Shown: positions 8,429 to 17,456 of the stretch, in pieces | How the letters are laid out: each line of letters begins with the position of its first letter | How positions within the stretch are numbered: the first letter of the stretch is position 1 | Notes under the pieces: model-generated | Databases searched by the model: none | Told to the model about the DNA's origin: nothing | Seen by the model: only the letters and a program-made list of their open reading frames with translations | Origin: Arcticibacter svalbardensis MN12-7 | GTDB taxonomy: Bacteria; Bacteroidota; Bacteroidia; Sphingobacteriales; Sphingobacteriaceae | Direction of reading: 5' to 3' | DNA: 42,332 nucleotides | Assembly: GCF_000403135.1 (NCBI RefSeq) | Contig: NZ_AQPN01000086.1 | Span: 1-42,332, forward strand | Program-made: the position numbers and the translations under genes

Positions 8429-8740
8429 TTGATTGATTTAAAAAATATTACTAAAATTTTCTATAAGAAAAATAATGGGGTCAGGGCTTTATCCGATATC
8501 TCGCTGCATGTGCCTGAAGGGAAAATCTTTGGCATCATAGGTGCTTCGGGCGCTGGAAAAAGTGCGCTGATTTGCTGTGTCAATTTATCGGAGCAGCCTA
8601 CTTCTGGTGAAGTGATCGAGGATGGAGAAAACTTAACAAATCTCCTGCCTGCCCAGCTTACTCAGGTCATAAGGAATATCGGCATGATTTTCCAACACTT
8701 CAATTTGTTGTCTTCAAGAACGGTGTTTGACTGTAAGTAA
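8429..8740 (+). pseudogene. MetN-like ABC ATPase stump (methionine importer)
   Basis: About 103 codons that match only the first third of the methionine-importer ATPase MetN. It runs [30 protein letters not shown] (Walker A, about residues 38-46, GASGAGKS), PTSGEV, then [18 protein letters not shown], which is the Q-loop region typical of MetN, and breaks off with CK-stop. The ABC signature, Walker B, H-loop and ACT-like C-terminus are missing, and no metI or metQ follows. The frame opens with TTG rather than ATG and has no ribosome-binding site; the sequence just upstream is pyrimidine-rich. The break lies at about 8732, only 7 bp from the end of the convergent carbohydrate gene. Confidence 0.8.
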
Positions 8741-8746
8741 AATCAC

Positions 8747-9925
8747 CTATTTTTTAGCTAACCAGATAAGTGGATGCCTTATGGGAAGATTACGGATTAC
8801 TTCTTCTAATTGTGGATGATGTTCCAATTTTTCCCAGGTATTGAACCAGTTATCTTGTTTGTAAGCTATTGCCCCAAAAACCAGGGAAGGTTGCGCTACA
8901 GGCCAGTTTTCCCAATACATGACGTCTTTTGCGAAAGGCCAGCTCTTCTTGTTTTGTATAAATGGATACATGAATGCTATCCCATTACGGATTGAAAGGC
9001 TATCAGCGGTTTGGTAAGTCCACAGATTATCTGTTTTATTGGACAGAATCTGACAGAGAGTGACCATAGCATCCAGATTAAACAAGGCATAACCATAGGG
9101 TTTAGTTCGTTTCAATTCGCGTGGAAAGCTCCCATCCTTTGCCATTTGAAGTGGTAATAATATCGTTTTATATCGATTGCTACAGAATTCCAAAAGCTCT
9201 TTATTTCCGGTAAGTTTGGCAAATGAAGCAACCTGCATGACCCAACAGGTTCCATGATTATTCTCTGCATTCATTTCATCTTTACCATACTGATGGCTGG
9301 TTAGCCAAGTGAGATACTGTGAAAACCAGTTTTTCAATCCTTTTAAATCAGCAGTACCGATTTTACCGGATGATTGCATAACGAGGATACCTTGTGCTAC
9401 CTCCATCAACTGAATGGTATCAATAATACCTATTCCTCGTCCAGAAAATCGTCCCATAATGGCCTGAGCGTACAAAAGATTGGGATTCATTAACGTTTCA
9501 TCATTTATAAACCATGCCTTCAAATGTTTGAGGGCATGGCTGACATATTTTGGATCATCGGTAATTTTGTATGCGGAAGCCAATGCTCCAATAATTTTAC
9601 TAAAGCGGATCATCGCTTGCCTATGAGCAACAAAATTAGCAGGATTGGTTAGGCCGTCCTTTTGAATATAAGGGCCTGATGGATTTAAAGAATCGGGCCA
9701 CCAATAATCGCCTTCTGAGTAGAAGTCATGTTTACCTCCTGCACTCCTCATTGATGATTCTGCTGTTACCGTTACAGGCTGTTGCTGAAGTGCCCAAAGT
9801 GCCTCCTCCATAATTTGCTTGCGCAATACTTTGGTAACTTGTTGTTTATCATCACCTGCGTGAGAATATGTTCCAACGCCTAAGAGCATAAAAAGAAAGG
9901 AACTAAAAATGAACAATTGTCTCAT
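8747..9925 (-). CDS. Alginate-lyase-superfamily polysaccharide lyase, secreted
   Basis: 392 residues with a signal peptide (LFIFSSFLFMLLGVGTYSHA). It belongs to the alginate lyase superfamily with an alpha/alpha-barrel fold (PF05426 type, possibly PL38 or a relative). Visible conserved blocks are YWWPDSLNPSGPYIQKDG (about 74-91), MNPNLLYAQ (about 146), GRGIGIID (about 162-169) and NNHGTCWVMQ (222-231), with the Asn-His pair as a likely catalytic element. FPRELKRTKPYGYALFNLDA follows at about 267-286. It is paralogous to the protein at 17457-18653, which shares all these blocks. It is the last gene of a tight run that includes GH88 and two GH2 genes. The predicted role is endo- or exo-lytic cleavage of a uronic-acid polysaccharide leaving an unsaturated end; the exact substrate cannot be read from sequence. 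Confidence 0.75.
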   Translation of the reverse strand: MRQLFIFSSFLFMLLGVGTYSHAGDDKQQVTKVLRKQIMEEALWALQQQPVTVTAESSMRSAGGKHDFYSEGDYWWPDSLNPSGPYIQKDGLTNPANFVAHRQAMIRFSKIIGALASAYKITDDPKYVSHALKHLKAWFINDETLMNPNLLYAQAIMGRFSGRGIGIIDTIQLMEVAQGILVMQSSGKIGTADLKGLKNWFSQYLTWLTSHQYGKDEMNAENNHGTCWVMQVASFAKLTGNKELLEFCSNRYKTILLPLQMAKDGSFPRELKRTKPYGYALFNLDAMVTLCQILSNKTDNLWTYQTADSLSIRNGIAFMYPFIQNKKSWPFAKDVMYWENWPVAQPSLVFGAIAYKQDNWFNTWEKLEHHPQLEEVIRNLPIRHPLIWLAKK

Positions 9926-9950
9926 GAATTTTTACGAAAGGACTGAATAG

Positions 9951-11114
9951 TTATTTTTTCTTACTTCTTAAAAGTGCTTCCAGGTAATAATAATCTGCAT
10001 AATTAATGGGTACATCTATTTCACTTTTCGCGGGACGGTGTCCTGTACTATGATCCAGAATAAAACCACCTTTTCCATTAATTGGTGCATGGTATGATTT
10101 ACCTAAGCTGCTTAAAATAATATCCGCTTTCTTTTTGTAGAGCGGCAACTTAGCATATCCAGCTAATTCATACAGAGCTGAGGCTGTAATAGCTGCTGCT
10201 GATGCATCCCGAGAGGTATTGGGTATTGTAGGGTCGTTATAATCCCAATATGGCACAAGGTCTTTAGGCAAATTTGGATTGTTCAAAATGAAGTTTGCAA
10301 TATTTTGGGCTTGATTCAAGTAGAGCGTGTCTCCAGTTTCCCGATAACATAATGTAAATCCGTACAGTGCCCATGCTTGTCCCCTAGCCCATGCTGATTC
10401 ATCTGCATAACCTTGATGGGTCATCTTTTTACGTACTTCACCTGTTTCTGGATCATAATCAACGACATGATAAGAACTGTAATCAGCTCTGAAATGATTT
10501 TTAAGCGTAGTGTTCGCATGAGAAACCGCTATTTTATAAAAAGAAGAGTCACCGGTAAGTTTGGTGGCTTCAAACAAAAGCTCCAGGTTCATCATGTTAT
10601 CAATGATGACAGGATATTTCCACTGATCGTTATGATGGTCCCATGAACGGATCAATCCTACTTTGGGGTTGAAACGGGTGGATAGTGATTTAGCGGACTG
10701 AATGATAACATTTTTATATGTTTCATCATGAGTTAAACGGTAGCCGTTTCCATAACTGCAATACATCATGAAACCTAAATCGTGGGTTGTGATGTTAAAC
10801 TGCTCCTTATCTAATTTTACAGTAAATTCTTTTGCTTGTTCCAGCCATTTCTTGTCGCCTGTATATTCAAACAGATACCAGAGCTCGCCTGGAAAGAATC
10901 CACTTGTCCAATCTCTTGAGTTGACTATTTTTAGTTTACCGTTTTCAAATGTTCGTGGGGAAACCTGATCAGGTTTCACGTCCGCTTTTTTAATCTCTTG
11001 CAGCATATAGTCCGTTTGCTTTTGCGCAAAAACGAACTCCTTTTTAACGTTTACTTTCTGCGCATAAATAGTATTAACAAAAAGCAACAAGAGCAGGCAT
11101 AATGGATATTTCAT
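9951..11114 (-). CDS. GH88 unsaturated glucuronyl hydrolase, secreted
   Basis: 387 residues with a signal peptide ending VNTIYAQ. The family hydrolyses the 4,5-unsaturated uronic acid left at the non-reducing end by polysaccharide lyases, by hydration of the double bond. Two conserved aspartates of the alpha/alpha-barrel are visible: Asp112 in TTHDLGFMMY and Asp172 in PVIIDNMMNLELLF, spaced as in Bacillus UGL (Asp88 and Asp149). HQGYADESAWARGQAWALYG (about 233-252) and the C-terminal YADYYYLEALLR are also family hallmarks. It starts 11 bp after the end of the truncated GH2 gene and precedes the lyase by 25 bp, so all are likely cotranscribed. The pairing with lyases is the strongest clue that the locus handles a uronate-rich glycan. 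Confidence 0.88.
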   Translation of the reverse strand: MKYPLCLLLLLFVNTIYAQKVNVKKEFVFAQKQTDYMLQEIKKADVKPDQVSPRTFENGKLKIVNSRDWTSGFFPGELWYLFEYTGDKKWLEQAKEFTVKLDKEQFNITTHDLGFMMYCSYGNGYRLTHDETYKNVIIQSAKSLSTRFNPKVGLIRSWDHHNDQWKYPVIIDNMMNLELLFEATKLTGDSSFYKIAVSHANTTLKNHFRADYSSYHVVDYDPETGEVRKKMTHQGYADESAWARGQAWALYGFTLCYRETGDTLYLNQAQNIANFILNNPNLPKDLVPYWDYNDPTIPNTSRDASAAAITASALYELAGYAKLPLYKKKADIILSSLGKSYHAPINGKGGFILDHSTGHRPAKSEIDVPINYADYYYLEALLRSKKK

Positions 11115-11125
11115 AATTAATGGGT

Positions 11126-12109
11126 TTATAAGTCTAAAAATACGGTTTTTAAATCCTTTATCGCAGCAGCAATTGTACTACTGCCTTCATGTAGCTTCAC
11201 CTGAATAAGGGCTCTGCCATTATATAATTGTAACAATCGTGATCCTGTAGATCTGCCTTGATTGTCGATAAGCATACCATTGGAATTGGCCATTTTACGG
11301 GAGGCATCAAGTTGGTGCGACAGGTCATTCAGCTCCTTCATGAAAGTTCGGATCTTCTGTTGATCAAACTCAGGAAAATCACCTAGCCAGTCATTTTCAT
11401 TATCCAAACCCCAGATGATTACGGCAGGATGATTGTAATGCTGCTCTATCGTATTGGTTAACATGCGACGGGCTTGTTCCTTATAGATTTCGCCACCTAA
11501 ACCACCCCTACACCAGGGAATTTCCTCCCAGACCATGATGCCTAGACTATCGCAAAAATTCAATACGATGGGCGACTGCTGATAATGGGCCAGACGGATA
11601 AACGGAATGGCGTTTTTAAATTGCTTTTCAAACACGTCTGACTTTTTAAAGGCTTCTACCGCTTCCGTTACATCAACCGTCCACTCATCATATCCCCCTT
11701 TATGTGTGCCAACTTTTGTATTATAAATATAAACCTCTGCCTTTTGTCCTGCACCTTCAAAGTGCAACAATGTGCGACCGCCTTTGTAAGGGTTATTCAG
11801 GACGAGATTGGTACGATACCATCCAGGTCCCTGATGATAGTTCACATCCGGATCAAAAGCATCCTGTTCGTTAAAACAATGCGGCAGATTTACCTTAGTC
11901 CAAAGGGGAACATTTTCAGGATTACCTGCGGTAACAGGTCGTACAGCTTCCCAGATCCCTCCTAAATCTTGTCTAACGAACTCCCATCCGGTAATCAAAC
12001 GCTTACTCTGCTTTCCAAAACCAAGTGATACAGAACAAAATACCAGCAGTAAAATCAATATTTGTCTCCTCACCTGAAAATAATTAGTTTTTAATAAGTT
12101 GTAAAGCAT
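11126..12109 (-). pseudogene. GH2 glycosidase with two in-frame internal deletions
   Basis: 327 codons, compared with about 800 or more for full-length Bacteroidota GH2 proteins. Residues 1-165 are signal peptide plus the GH2 sugar-binding jelly-roll (GWEFVRQDLGGIWEA, KVNLPHCFNEQDAFDPDVNY, GGYDEW). At about residue 165 (QFKNAIPF, about 11610) the sequence jumps directly into the catalytic barrel (FIRLAHYQQSPIVLNFCDSL). Acid/base Glu238 is retained in GLDNENDW. At about residue 274 (KMANSNG, about 11287) it jumps again to what looks like the extreme C-terminus (DNQGRSTGSRLLQLYNGRAL). The Ig-like domain, part of the barrel and the nucleophile Glu region are gone, so it cannot be a retaining glycosidase. 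Both joins keep the frame. Its start overlaps the end of the intact GH2 gene by 26 bp. Confidence 0.75.
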
Positions 12110-14897
12110 TTAAAACAGGTTGCCCTTTTATTACTTTAAATGTAATTTCAATTCCCTTGCCATTTGTTATCGTCAATTTAAATTCCTCTGAACCGGCAGT
12201 AAGGGCACCATACTTTTCCTTTGGACTAAAACGCTGCAAAACAGGAACATCATTAATGAACACATCAAAGATCCGTTCCTCTACTTTTTCGGATTGTGAT
12301 GAGTTATCCAGATTGTAAGCCAATGCTTCTTTTACATCAGCACTTATCAATTCAGCAAAATGTAACACCAGATTGTAGTCACCATCAGGAACGTCTAATT
12401 TGTACTTTTTAATGCCTATATTCTGTGTCTGATAGATGGGATCTCTGTCCGTTCCAATGATATTTCTATCCGTTCCATAACTTTGACGCGCATTACCTTT
12501 CATTTTGAAGATCTCTCCCCCTATATGTCCCCAGCCACCAGGTTGGTACACCTGGTCTGGAAGCCATACCGCTTTTTCGTCCTCATCTATATAAATCCGC
12601 TTAGCACCCAATAGCACATGAAGCTGATCAAACACCGGACCTTTGGCAAATACGCGGGGTATGCAAGTAAAATTGATTGTGGCCACATCTCTGTATTCTT
12701 TTCCACCTACTTTTATGAGCGCTTCAACGGTATTCAATCCATTCTTAAATGGTACCTGCCAGATAAAGCGGTTTGACGGGGTCTTAGCACCTTTTAGAAA
12801 CTCGCCATTCAAGAACAGACTTACATCATCAGCATTAGAAAATACTTCCAAAGGCTGGGTACTGGTATGGGAATTAAGATCCTGACTTAAAGCAGCAGAA
12901 TTATGGGTAACTCTCGAAGGTTTTTTACTAGTCTGAGTATTACTTAACTGACTTATTTCAGTATCATCACTGATACCTTTTAATGCTTGTGTGTTAGTTC
13001 GTGATACTGTACTATCTGCTAAACCTCCTCTTAATAACCAGTTTGATATTTTAACATAGGGTGTTTTAAGTAAACGAGACTGGTAAAATCGATACAGATC
13101 TTTAGGTTGTCTGTCTAGAGTCAGCAGTCCTTTGTTATTAATATGAGGCATTGTTTCTTCGCGACTTTCAGAATTAAAGTCAGACAGGTTCCATATCATA
13201 CCAGCAGCAACAAAAGGGCGTTCCTGTATAGTTTTAAGATAGTATTCATGAAAATCAAGCGAATACTCCATACTCTTATCAAAGCGTTCCGGAGTTAAAG
13301 AATGGATTCGAGGGTCTGCATCTGCACCATACTCAGTAACCATGACCGGCTTTTCAGGAAATTCTTTATGATGTTGGTCAAGGAAATCAGCGAATCCCTT
13401 TATATTTCCAGAGTACCAACCCTGATATAAATTCCAGCCCACAACCATTGGTATTTCTATTAAACGTGTTTGTTTGTACCGCTTAAAATCGCCGTGATTG
13501 GAGATCATTGTATACCGTGATGGATCCTCTTTACGGGTTAAGGAATCAAGCTGTTCGGCAAGCCGGGTAATATGATCAAAGTAGATCTGTTGCCGTGGTT
13601 TATCATCTGTAAATTTTAGTCTCAATAAGACTTCATTCATATAAGCCCATAAAATCACGCTTGGATGATTATAATTCTGACGAATCATTTCAACCTGCAT
13701 GTCTTTACAATGCTGATAAAAGGCTTCTGATTCGGTAATCGCGTTTACAATTGGAATTTCAACTGAAGTCAGAATGCCTAGTCTGTCGCAGCTTTCCAGT
13801 ACCGCAGGATCCTGTGGATAATGGGCAACACGAAGAAAGTTTGCCCCCATCTTTTTCAATAATTTAATATCATTGACATGATAGGCATTGGGTAATGCAT
13901 TGGCCATGGCTTTAAAATCCTGGTGACGGCTCGCTCCTATTAACTTGTACGGCTTTCCGTTTAGATAAAAACCACTTGCCGCATCAAATTTAAACCAGCG
14001 AAATCCTAAAGGATTGCTTACTAAATCTAGTACCCTTTTTGTTTTGGCATCTACTATCTGGGTGATAACCGTATACAGGTAAGGGTTTTCGGGACTCCAT
14101 AATTGTGGATTAACGATTGCATCAATCTGCTGATTGTATTCCTCTTCTGCTCCTGCTTTTAAACGAACCTGAATACTCTTTTTCGCTATAACTGCTCCCT
14201 TATGATCTTTAATTAAATTGGTAATAATCAACTTTCTCCATGATGAGGACTGGTTAATCAGCTGACTCCTGATATGAACAGATGCCGTTTTTGCAGATAC
14301 AACAGGAGTGCTCAGGAAAACACCATTAGCCGCACGATTGAAACTAAAATGCACGGGATTTGCAGTGACTACATAAACATCACGGTAGATCCCACCAAAA
14401 AAGGTAAAGTCAGCAGATAAAGGAGGAATGTCCTCATTGAACTTATTATCTACTTTAACTAAAACTTCATTTTTTGTCCCATCTTGAAAATTAAGGAAGG
14501 GATCTATCTGCAGACAAAAACGAGTATAACCACCAACATGACGTCCGGCTTTTTTCCCGTTCACATACACTTCAGTTTCCTGATTAGCTCCCTCAAAATA
14601 AAGGAATATTTTTTTACCTTTTAAGCCCGGGTGTATGGTTATGTTTTTTTTATACCAGCCTACACCTCTGTAGTAACCGGGTGTATCATCTGTTACATCC
14701 TCTTTATTCCAGCTATGCGGGATATTTACTTTAGTCCAAATACTTTTTTTAAGCCCTATACTGTCTTTTGCAAAAAGCCATTCTCCATTGAAGCTTGTCA
14801 CTAATCGACCTTCTTGTGCCGATAATGTTGCACTCATCAGTAGGATAAAAAAACAAAGAATACTTTGTGGCCCGATTTGCTTACAATATATTTTCAT
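12084..14897 (-). CDS. GH2 beta-galactosidase/beta-glucuronidase-type enzyme with malectin-like C-terminus
   Basis: 937 residues with a signal peptide (LCFFILLMSATLSAQ). Domain order: GH2 sugar-binding jelly-roll (about 30-180), Ig-like domain (about 185-300), TIM barrel (about 300-610), a Ser/Thr-rich insert (about 628-682), Ig-like PLEVFSNADDVSLFLNG (about 682-745), and a C-terminal malectin-like domain (about 765-935; RIYIDEDEKAVWLPDQ, DVPDGDYNLVLHFAEL). Catalytic residues are Glu422 in WAYMNEV (acid/base) and Glu522 in VMVTEYGAD (nucleophile). As a retaining exo-glycosidase of the periplasm or cell surface it could remove beta-galactosyl or beta-glucuronyl units after lyase/GH88 action. 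It heads a four-gene minus-strand run ending at 8747. The linker insert is unusual and may be a flexible spacer. Confidence 0.85.
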   Translation of the reverse strand: MKIYCKQIGPQSILCFFILLMSATLSAQEGRLVTSFNGEWLFAKDSIGLKKSIWTKVNIPHSWNKEDVTDDTPGYYRGVGWYKKNITIHPGLKGKKIFLYFEGANQETEVYVNGKKAGRHVGGYTRFCLQIDPFLNFQDGTKNEVLVKVDNKFNEDIPPLSADFTFFGGIYRDVYVVTANPVHFSFNRAANGVFLSTPVVSAKTASVHIRSQLINQSSSWRKLIITNLIKDHKGAVIAKKSIQVRLKAGAEEEYNQQIDAIVNPQLWSPENPYLYTVITQIVDAKTKRVLDLVSNPLGFRWFKFDAASGFYLNGKPYKLIGASRHQDFKAMANALPNAYHVNDIKLLKKMGANFLRVAHYPQDPAVLESCDRLGILTSVEIPIVNAITESEAFYQHCKDMQVEMIRQNYNHPSVILWAYMNEVLLRLKFTDDKPRQQIYFDHITRLAEQLDSLTRKEDPSRYTMISNHGDFKRYKQTRLIEIPMVVGWNLYQGWYSGNIKGFADFLDQHHKEFPEKPVMVTEYGADADPRIHSLTPERFDKSMEYSLDFHEYYLKTIQERPFVAAGMIWNLSDFNSESREETMPHINNKGLLTLDRQPKDLYRFYQSRLLKTPYVKISNWLLRGGLADSTVSRTNTQALKGISDDTEISQLSNTQTSKKPSRVTHNSAALSQDLNSHTSTQPLEVFSNADDVSLFLNGEFLKGAKTPSNRFIWQVPFKNGLNTVEALIKVGGKEYRDVATINFTCIPRVFAKGPVFDQLHVLLGAKRIYIDEDEKAVWLPDQVYQPGGWGHIGGEIFKMKGNARQSYGTDRNIIGTDRDPIYQTQNIGIKKYKLDVPDGDYNLVLHFAELISADVKEALAYNLDNSSQSEKVEERIFDVFINDVPVLQRFSPKEKYGALTAGSEEFKLTITNGKGIEITFKVIKGQPVLNALQLIKN

Positions 14898-14912
14898 AAA
14901 AATTAAAATAAA

Positions 14913-14932
14913 GAGGCTTGATATTATGCCTC
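14913..14932 (-). terminator. Hairpin plus T-rich tract just before the GH2 start (terminator or attenuator)
   Basis: On the minus strand GAGGC and GCCTC pair around a 10-nt loop and are followed by a T-rich tract (TTTATTTTAATTTTT) that runs straight into the GH2 ATG at 14897. It could end the transcript from the GH3 gene, or act on translation, because it occupies the place where a ribosome-binding site would lie. Confidence 0.4.
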
Positions 14933-15148
14933 AATATGATTTGTATTAGTAGTTTGAGCTGATCAGAGGTAATATTGGTTTGACGCTCCTAATGGGTTAC
15001 TTAATTTAGAGGAGTTTTTAAGAAGGACAAGTATCATCTGCAATAACACCCTATATAGCTACAAATGAGCTGTTTCTATATACCATTCTAACATCACAAA
15101 TATACACATATAGATTATGAAGCATGATATTCCAGCTATATGTATAAA

Positions 15149-17389
15149 TCAATACACCAGTTCAAAATCACCCTTTAAGATGATATGGTCTGATGAGTCA
15201 CCAATCATAATTTTAAACGCTCCAGGTTCAGTTCCCCATTTCATTTGTTGGTTATAGAACGAAAGCTTTTCTTTGTCCACGATGAAGGAGAGTGTTTTAC
15301 TTTCACCAGGCTTCAGCATTACCTTCTGAAAATCCTTAAGCTCTTTAACGGGACGGGTTACACTAGCAAAAATATCTTGAATATAAAGTTGCACGACCTC
15401 TTCGCCAGCATAATTTCCAGTATTCTTGAGTGTACAACTAACTGTTAAGTTTTCCCCATCGCCAATTTTCGATTTGTTTAACACTAGATCAGACAAAGAA
15501 AAAGAGGTATAACTCAATCCATAACCAAAGGCATATCGAGGGGAATTGGGCATATCAATATAAGTAGAACGATACGCAATATCATGTTCATTGAGCGAAG
15601 GCCTACCCGTATTTTTAGCACTATAATAGATAGGAATCTGCCCTACAGACCTTGGAAAGGATATAGGAAGCTTTCCTGCAGGATTATAATCACCATATAA
15701 AACACTAGACATGGCGTTCCCAGCCTCACTACCCAACCACCAGGTATACAAGATAGCATCAGCATGATCGGCAGTCCAATTAAAGATAAGCGGTCGCCCA
15801 GCCATAATTAAAACGACAACAGGTTTCCCGGTAGCTTTTACAGCCTTAATCAAATCTTCCTGAATTCCAGGGATCCCAATACTCGTCCTGCTTTTTCCTT
15901 CGCCACTCATATCAAAAGTTTCACCCACAGCCATAACCACTATATCCGCTTTTTTCGCTGCCTCTATTGCTGCTGCAAAACCAGCTTTTGACGTGTCGGA
16001 GATTCCACAGCCTTCAGCATAAAGCAATTGCGTATTTTTTCCAACCTTATTTTGCAAACCTTCATACAGAGAAACCAGCTTATCATTATCCCATGTCACG
16101 GACCAAAAGCCCTTCATGTCGTTATTTGATTTTGCTAATGGCCCAATTACAGCAATTGTTTTAAGGTCTTTAGAAAGAGGTAATAACTGATTTTGATTTT
16201 TCAGTAATACGATACTTTTCTCTGCCACTTCAAGGGCCGCTTTACGATTTTCATCCGAATTTAAAATCTTCTTTTCTCTCGCTTCATTACTGAAACGGTA
16301 GGGATCTTCAAACAGGCCTAACTCAAACTTTTTAAGCAAAATTCTTCTTACGGCATCATCTACCAAATTCAGCGGAACCTTTTGCTCTTTAACTAATTGC
16401 ACCAGGTTTTCTATATAACTATGGCTTTCCATATCCATATCACTTCCAGCTGTAATAGCTAGTAAAGCCGCTTCCTTATTATCTTTTGCAAATCCATGTG
16501 GAATCATCTCGCGAATAGAGCCCCAGTCGCTCACTACAAAGCCTGGATAATTCCATTTACCTTTCAAAATATCACGTTGTAAATAACGATTTCCCGTAGC
16601 CGGGATTCCATTTAAATCATTAAATGAATTCATGAAAGTAGCAACCCCTTCGTCCGCTGCGGCTTTAAAGGGAGGCAGGTAAACTTCCCATAAAAGTCTG
16701 TCGCTCATATCAACGGTATTATAATCACGACCTGCTATAGCGGCACCGTACGCTGCAAAATGTTTAGCACAGGCCATAACGGCATCCAAATTGCCCAATC
16801 CTTTGCCTTGAAAGCCTCTTACCCTGGCTCTGGCAATTAAAGAACCCAGGTAGGTATCCTCGCCAGCGCCTTCCATGACTCTTCCCCAGCGTGGGTCGCG
16901 GGATATATCAACCATAGGAGCAAATGTCCAGTGAATCCCGGATGCGGCAGCTTCTGTTGCTGCAACCCTTGCAGATTGTTCAATCGCTTTTAAATCCCAA
17001 CTCGACGCTTCTGCAAGAGGAATTGGAAAGGTAACACGATAACCATGTATCACATCCAAACTAAATAACAAGGGAATTTTAAGACGCGATTGCATTGCAA
17101 TTTTCTGTACATCACGTGTATCTTTAGCTCCCCGTACATTTAACATGGAGCCCACTTTCCCCTCTTTTATATCGGCATATTTGGTACTGTTAACAGTAAC
17201 CGGACCCGTTGCTAAGCGTTCTCCAGTGTACTGATTCAATTGACCTACTTTTTCTTCAAGAGTCATTTTTGCCAGCAGGGCTTCTACCCTATCCTCATTC
17301 TTTGTCAGAGCAGGCTTTTTTTGAGCGTAAAGGAAAGTGTTAAAACACAAGAAAAAGAGCAAGCTCCATATCAGTTTTAAAGGTGGCAT
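15149..17389 (-). CDS. bglX: GH3 beta-glucosidase (BglX type), periplasmic
   Basis: 746 residues with a signal peptide ending FLYAQ. The N-terminal (beta/alpha)8 barrel holds the conserved DVIHGYRVTFPIPLA, MVDISRDPRWGRVMEGAGED, ACAKHFAAYGA and nucleophile Asp288 in GFVVSDWGS. The second alpha/beta domain contains VVMAVGETFDMSGEGKSR (general-acid loop) and AGRPLIFNWTADHADAILYT. The C-terminal fibronectin-III-like domain begins around GYGLSYTSF and ends IMIGDSSDHIIL. Length and order are those of BglX-type exo-beta-glucosidases, which release terminal beta-glucose. It lies 67 bp after the upstream lyase gene, so these two are probably cotranscribed, and is separated by about 250 bp from the GH2 gene downstream. 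Confidence 0.88.
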   Translation of the reverse strand: MPPLKLIWSLLFFLCFNTFLYAQKKPALTKNEDRVEALLAKMTLEEKVGQLNQYTGERLATGPVTVNSTKYADIKEGKVGSMLNVRGAKDTRDVQKIAMQSRLKIPLLFSLDVIHGYRVTFPIPLAEASSWDLKAIEQSARVAATEAAASGIHWTFAPMVDISRDPRWGRVMEGAGEDTYLGSLIARARVRGFQGKGLGNLDAVMACAKHFAAYGAAIAGRDYNTVDMSDRLLWEVYLPPFKAAADEGVATFMNSFNDLNGIPATGNRYLQRDILKGKWNYPGFVVSDWGSIREMIPHGFAKDNKEAALLAITAGSDMDMESHSYIENLVQLVKEQKVPLNLVDDAVRRILLKKFELGLFEDPYRFSNEAREKKILNSDENRKAALEVAEKSIVLLKNQNQLLPLSKDLKTIAVIGPLAKSNNDMKGFWSVTWDNDKLVSLYEGLQNKVGKNTQLLYAEGCGISDTSKAGFAAAIEAAKKADIVVMAVGETFDMSGEGKSRTSIGIPGIQEDLIKAVKATGKPVVVLIMAGRPLIFNWTADHADAILYTWWLGSEAGNAMSSVLYGDYNPAGKLPISFPRSVGQIPIYYSAKNTGRPSLNEHDIAYRSTYIDMPNSPRYAFGYGLSYTSFSLSDLVLNKSKIGDGENLTVSCTLKNTGNYAGEEVVQLYIQDIFASVTRPVKELKDFQKVMLKPGESKTLSFIVDKEKLSFYNQQMKWGTEPGAFKIMIGDSSDHIILKGDFELVY

Positions 17390-17456
17390 ATAATTTTTAT
17401 TAAGTTCAAATGTGCAGTTTTATCAGTATAAGTAGCTTATTACTATTTACACCTAA

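Noticed and set aside
14898-15148. A TAnnTTTG match (15097-15104, minus strand) as promoter for the GH2 unit
   Set aside because: No -33 element at a suitable distance and about 200 bp from the start codon; too weak to list as a feature.
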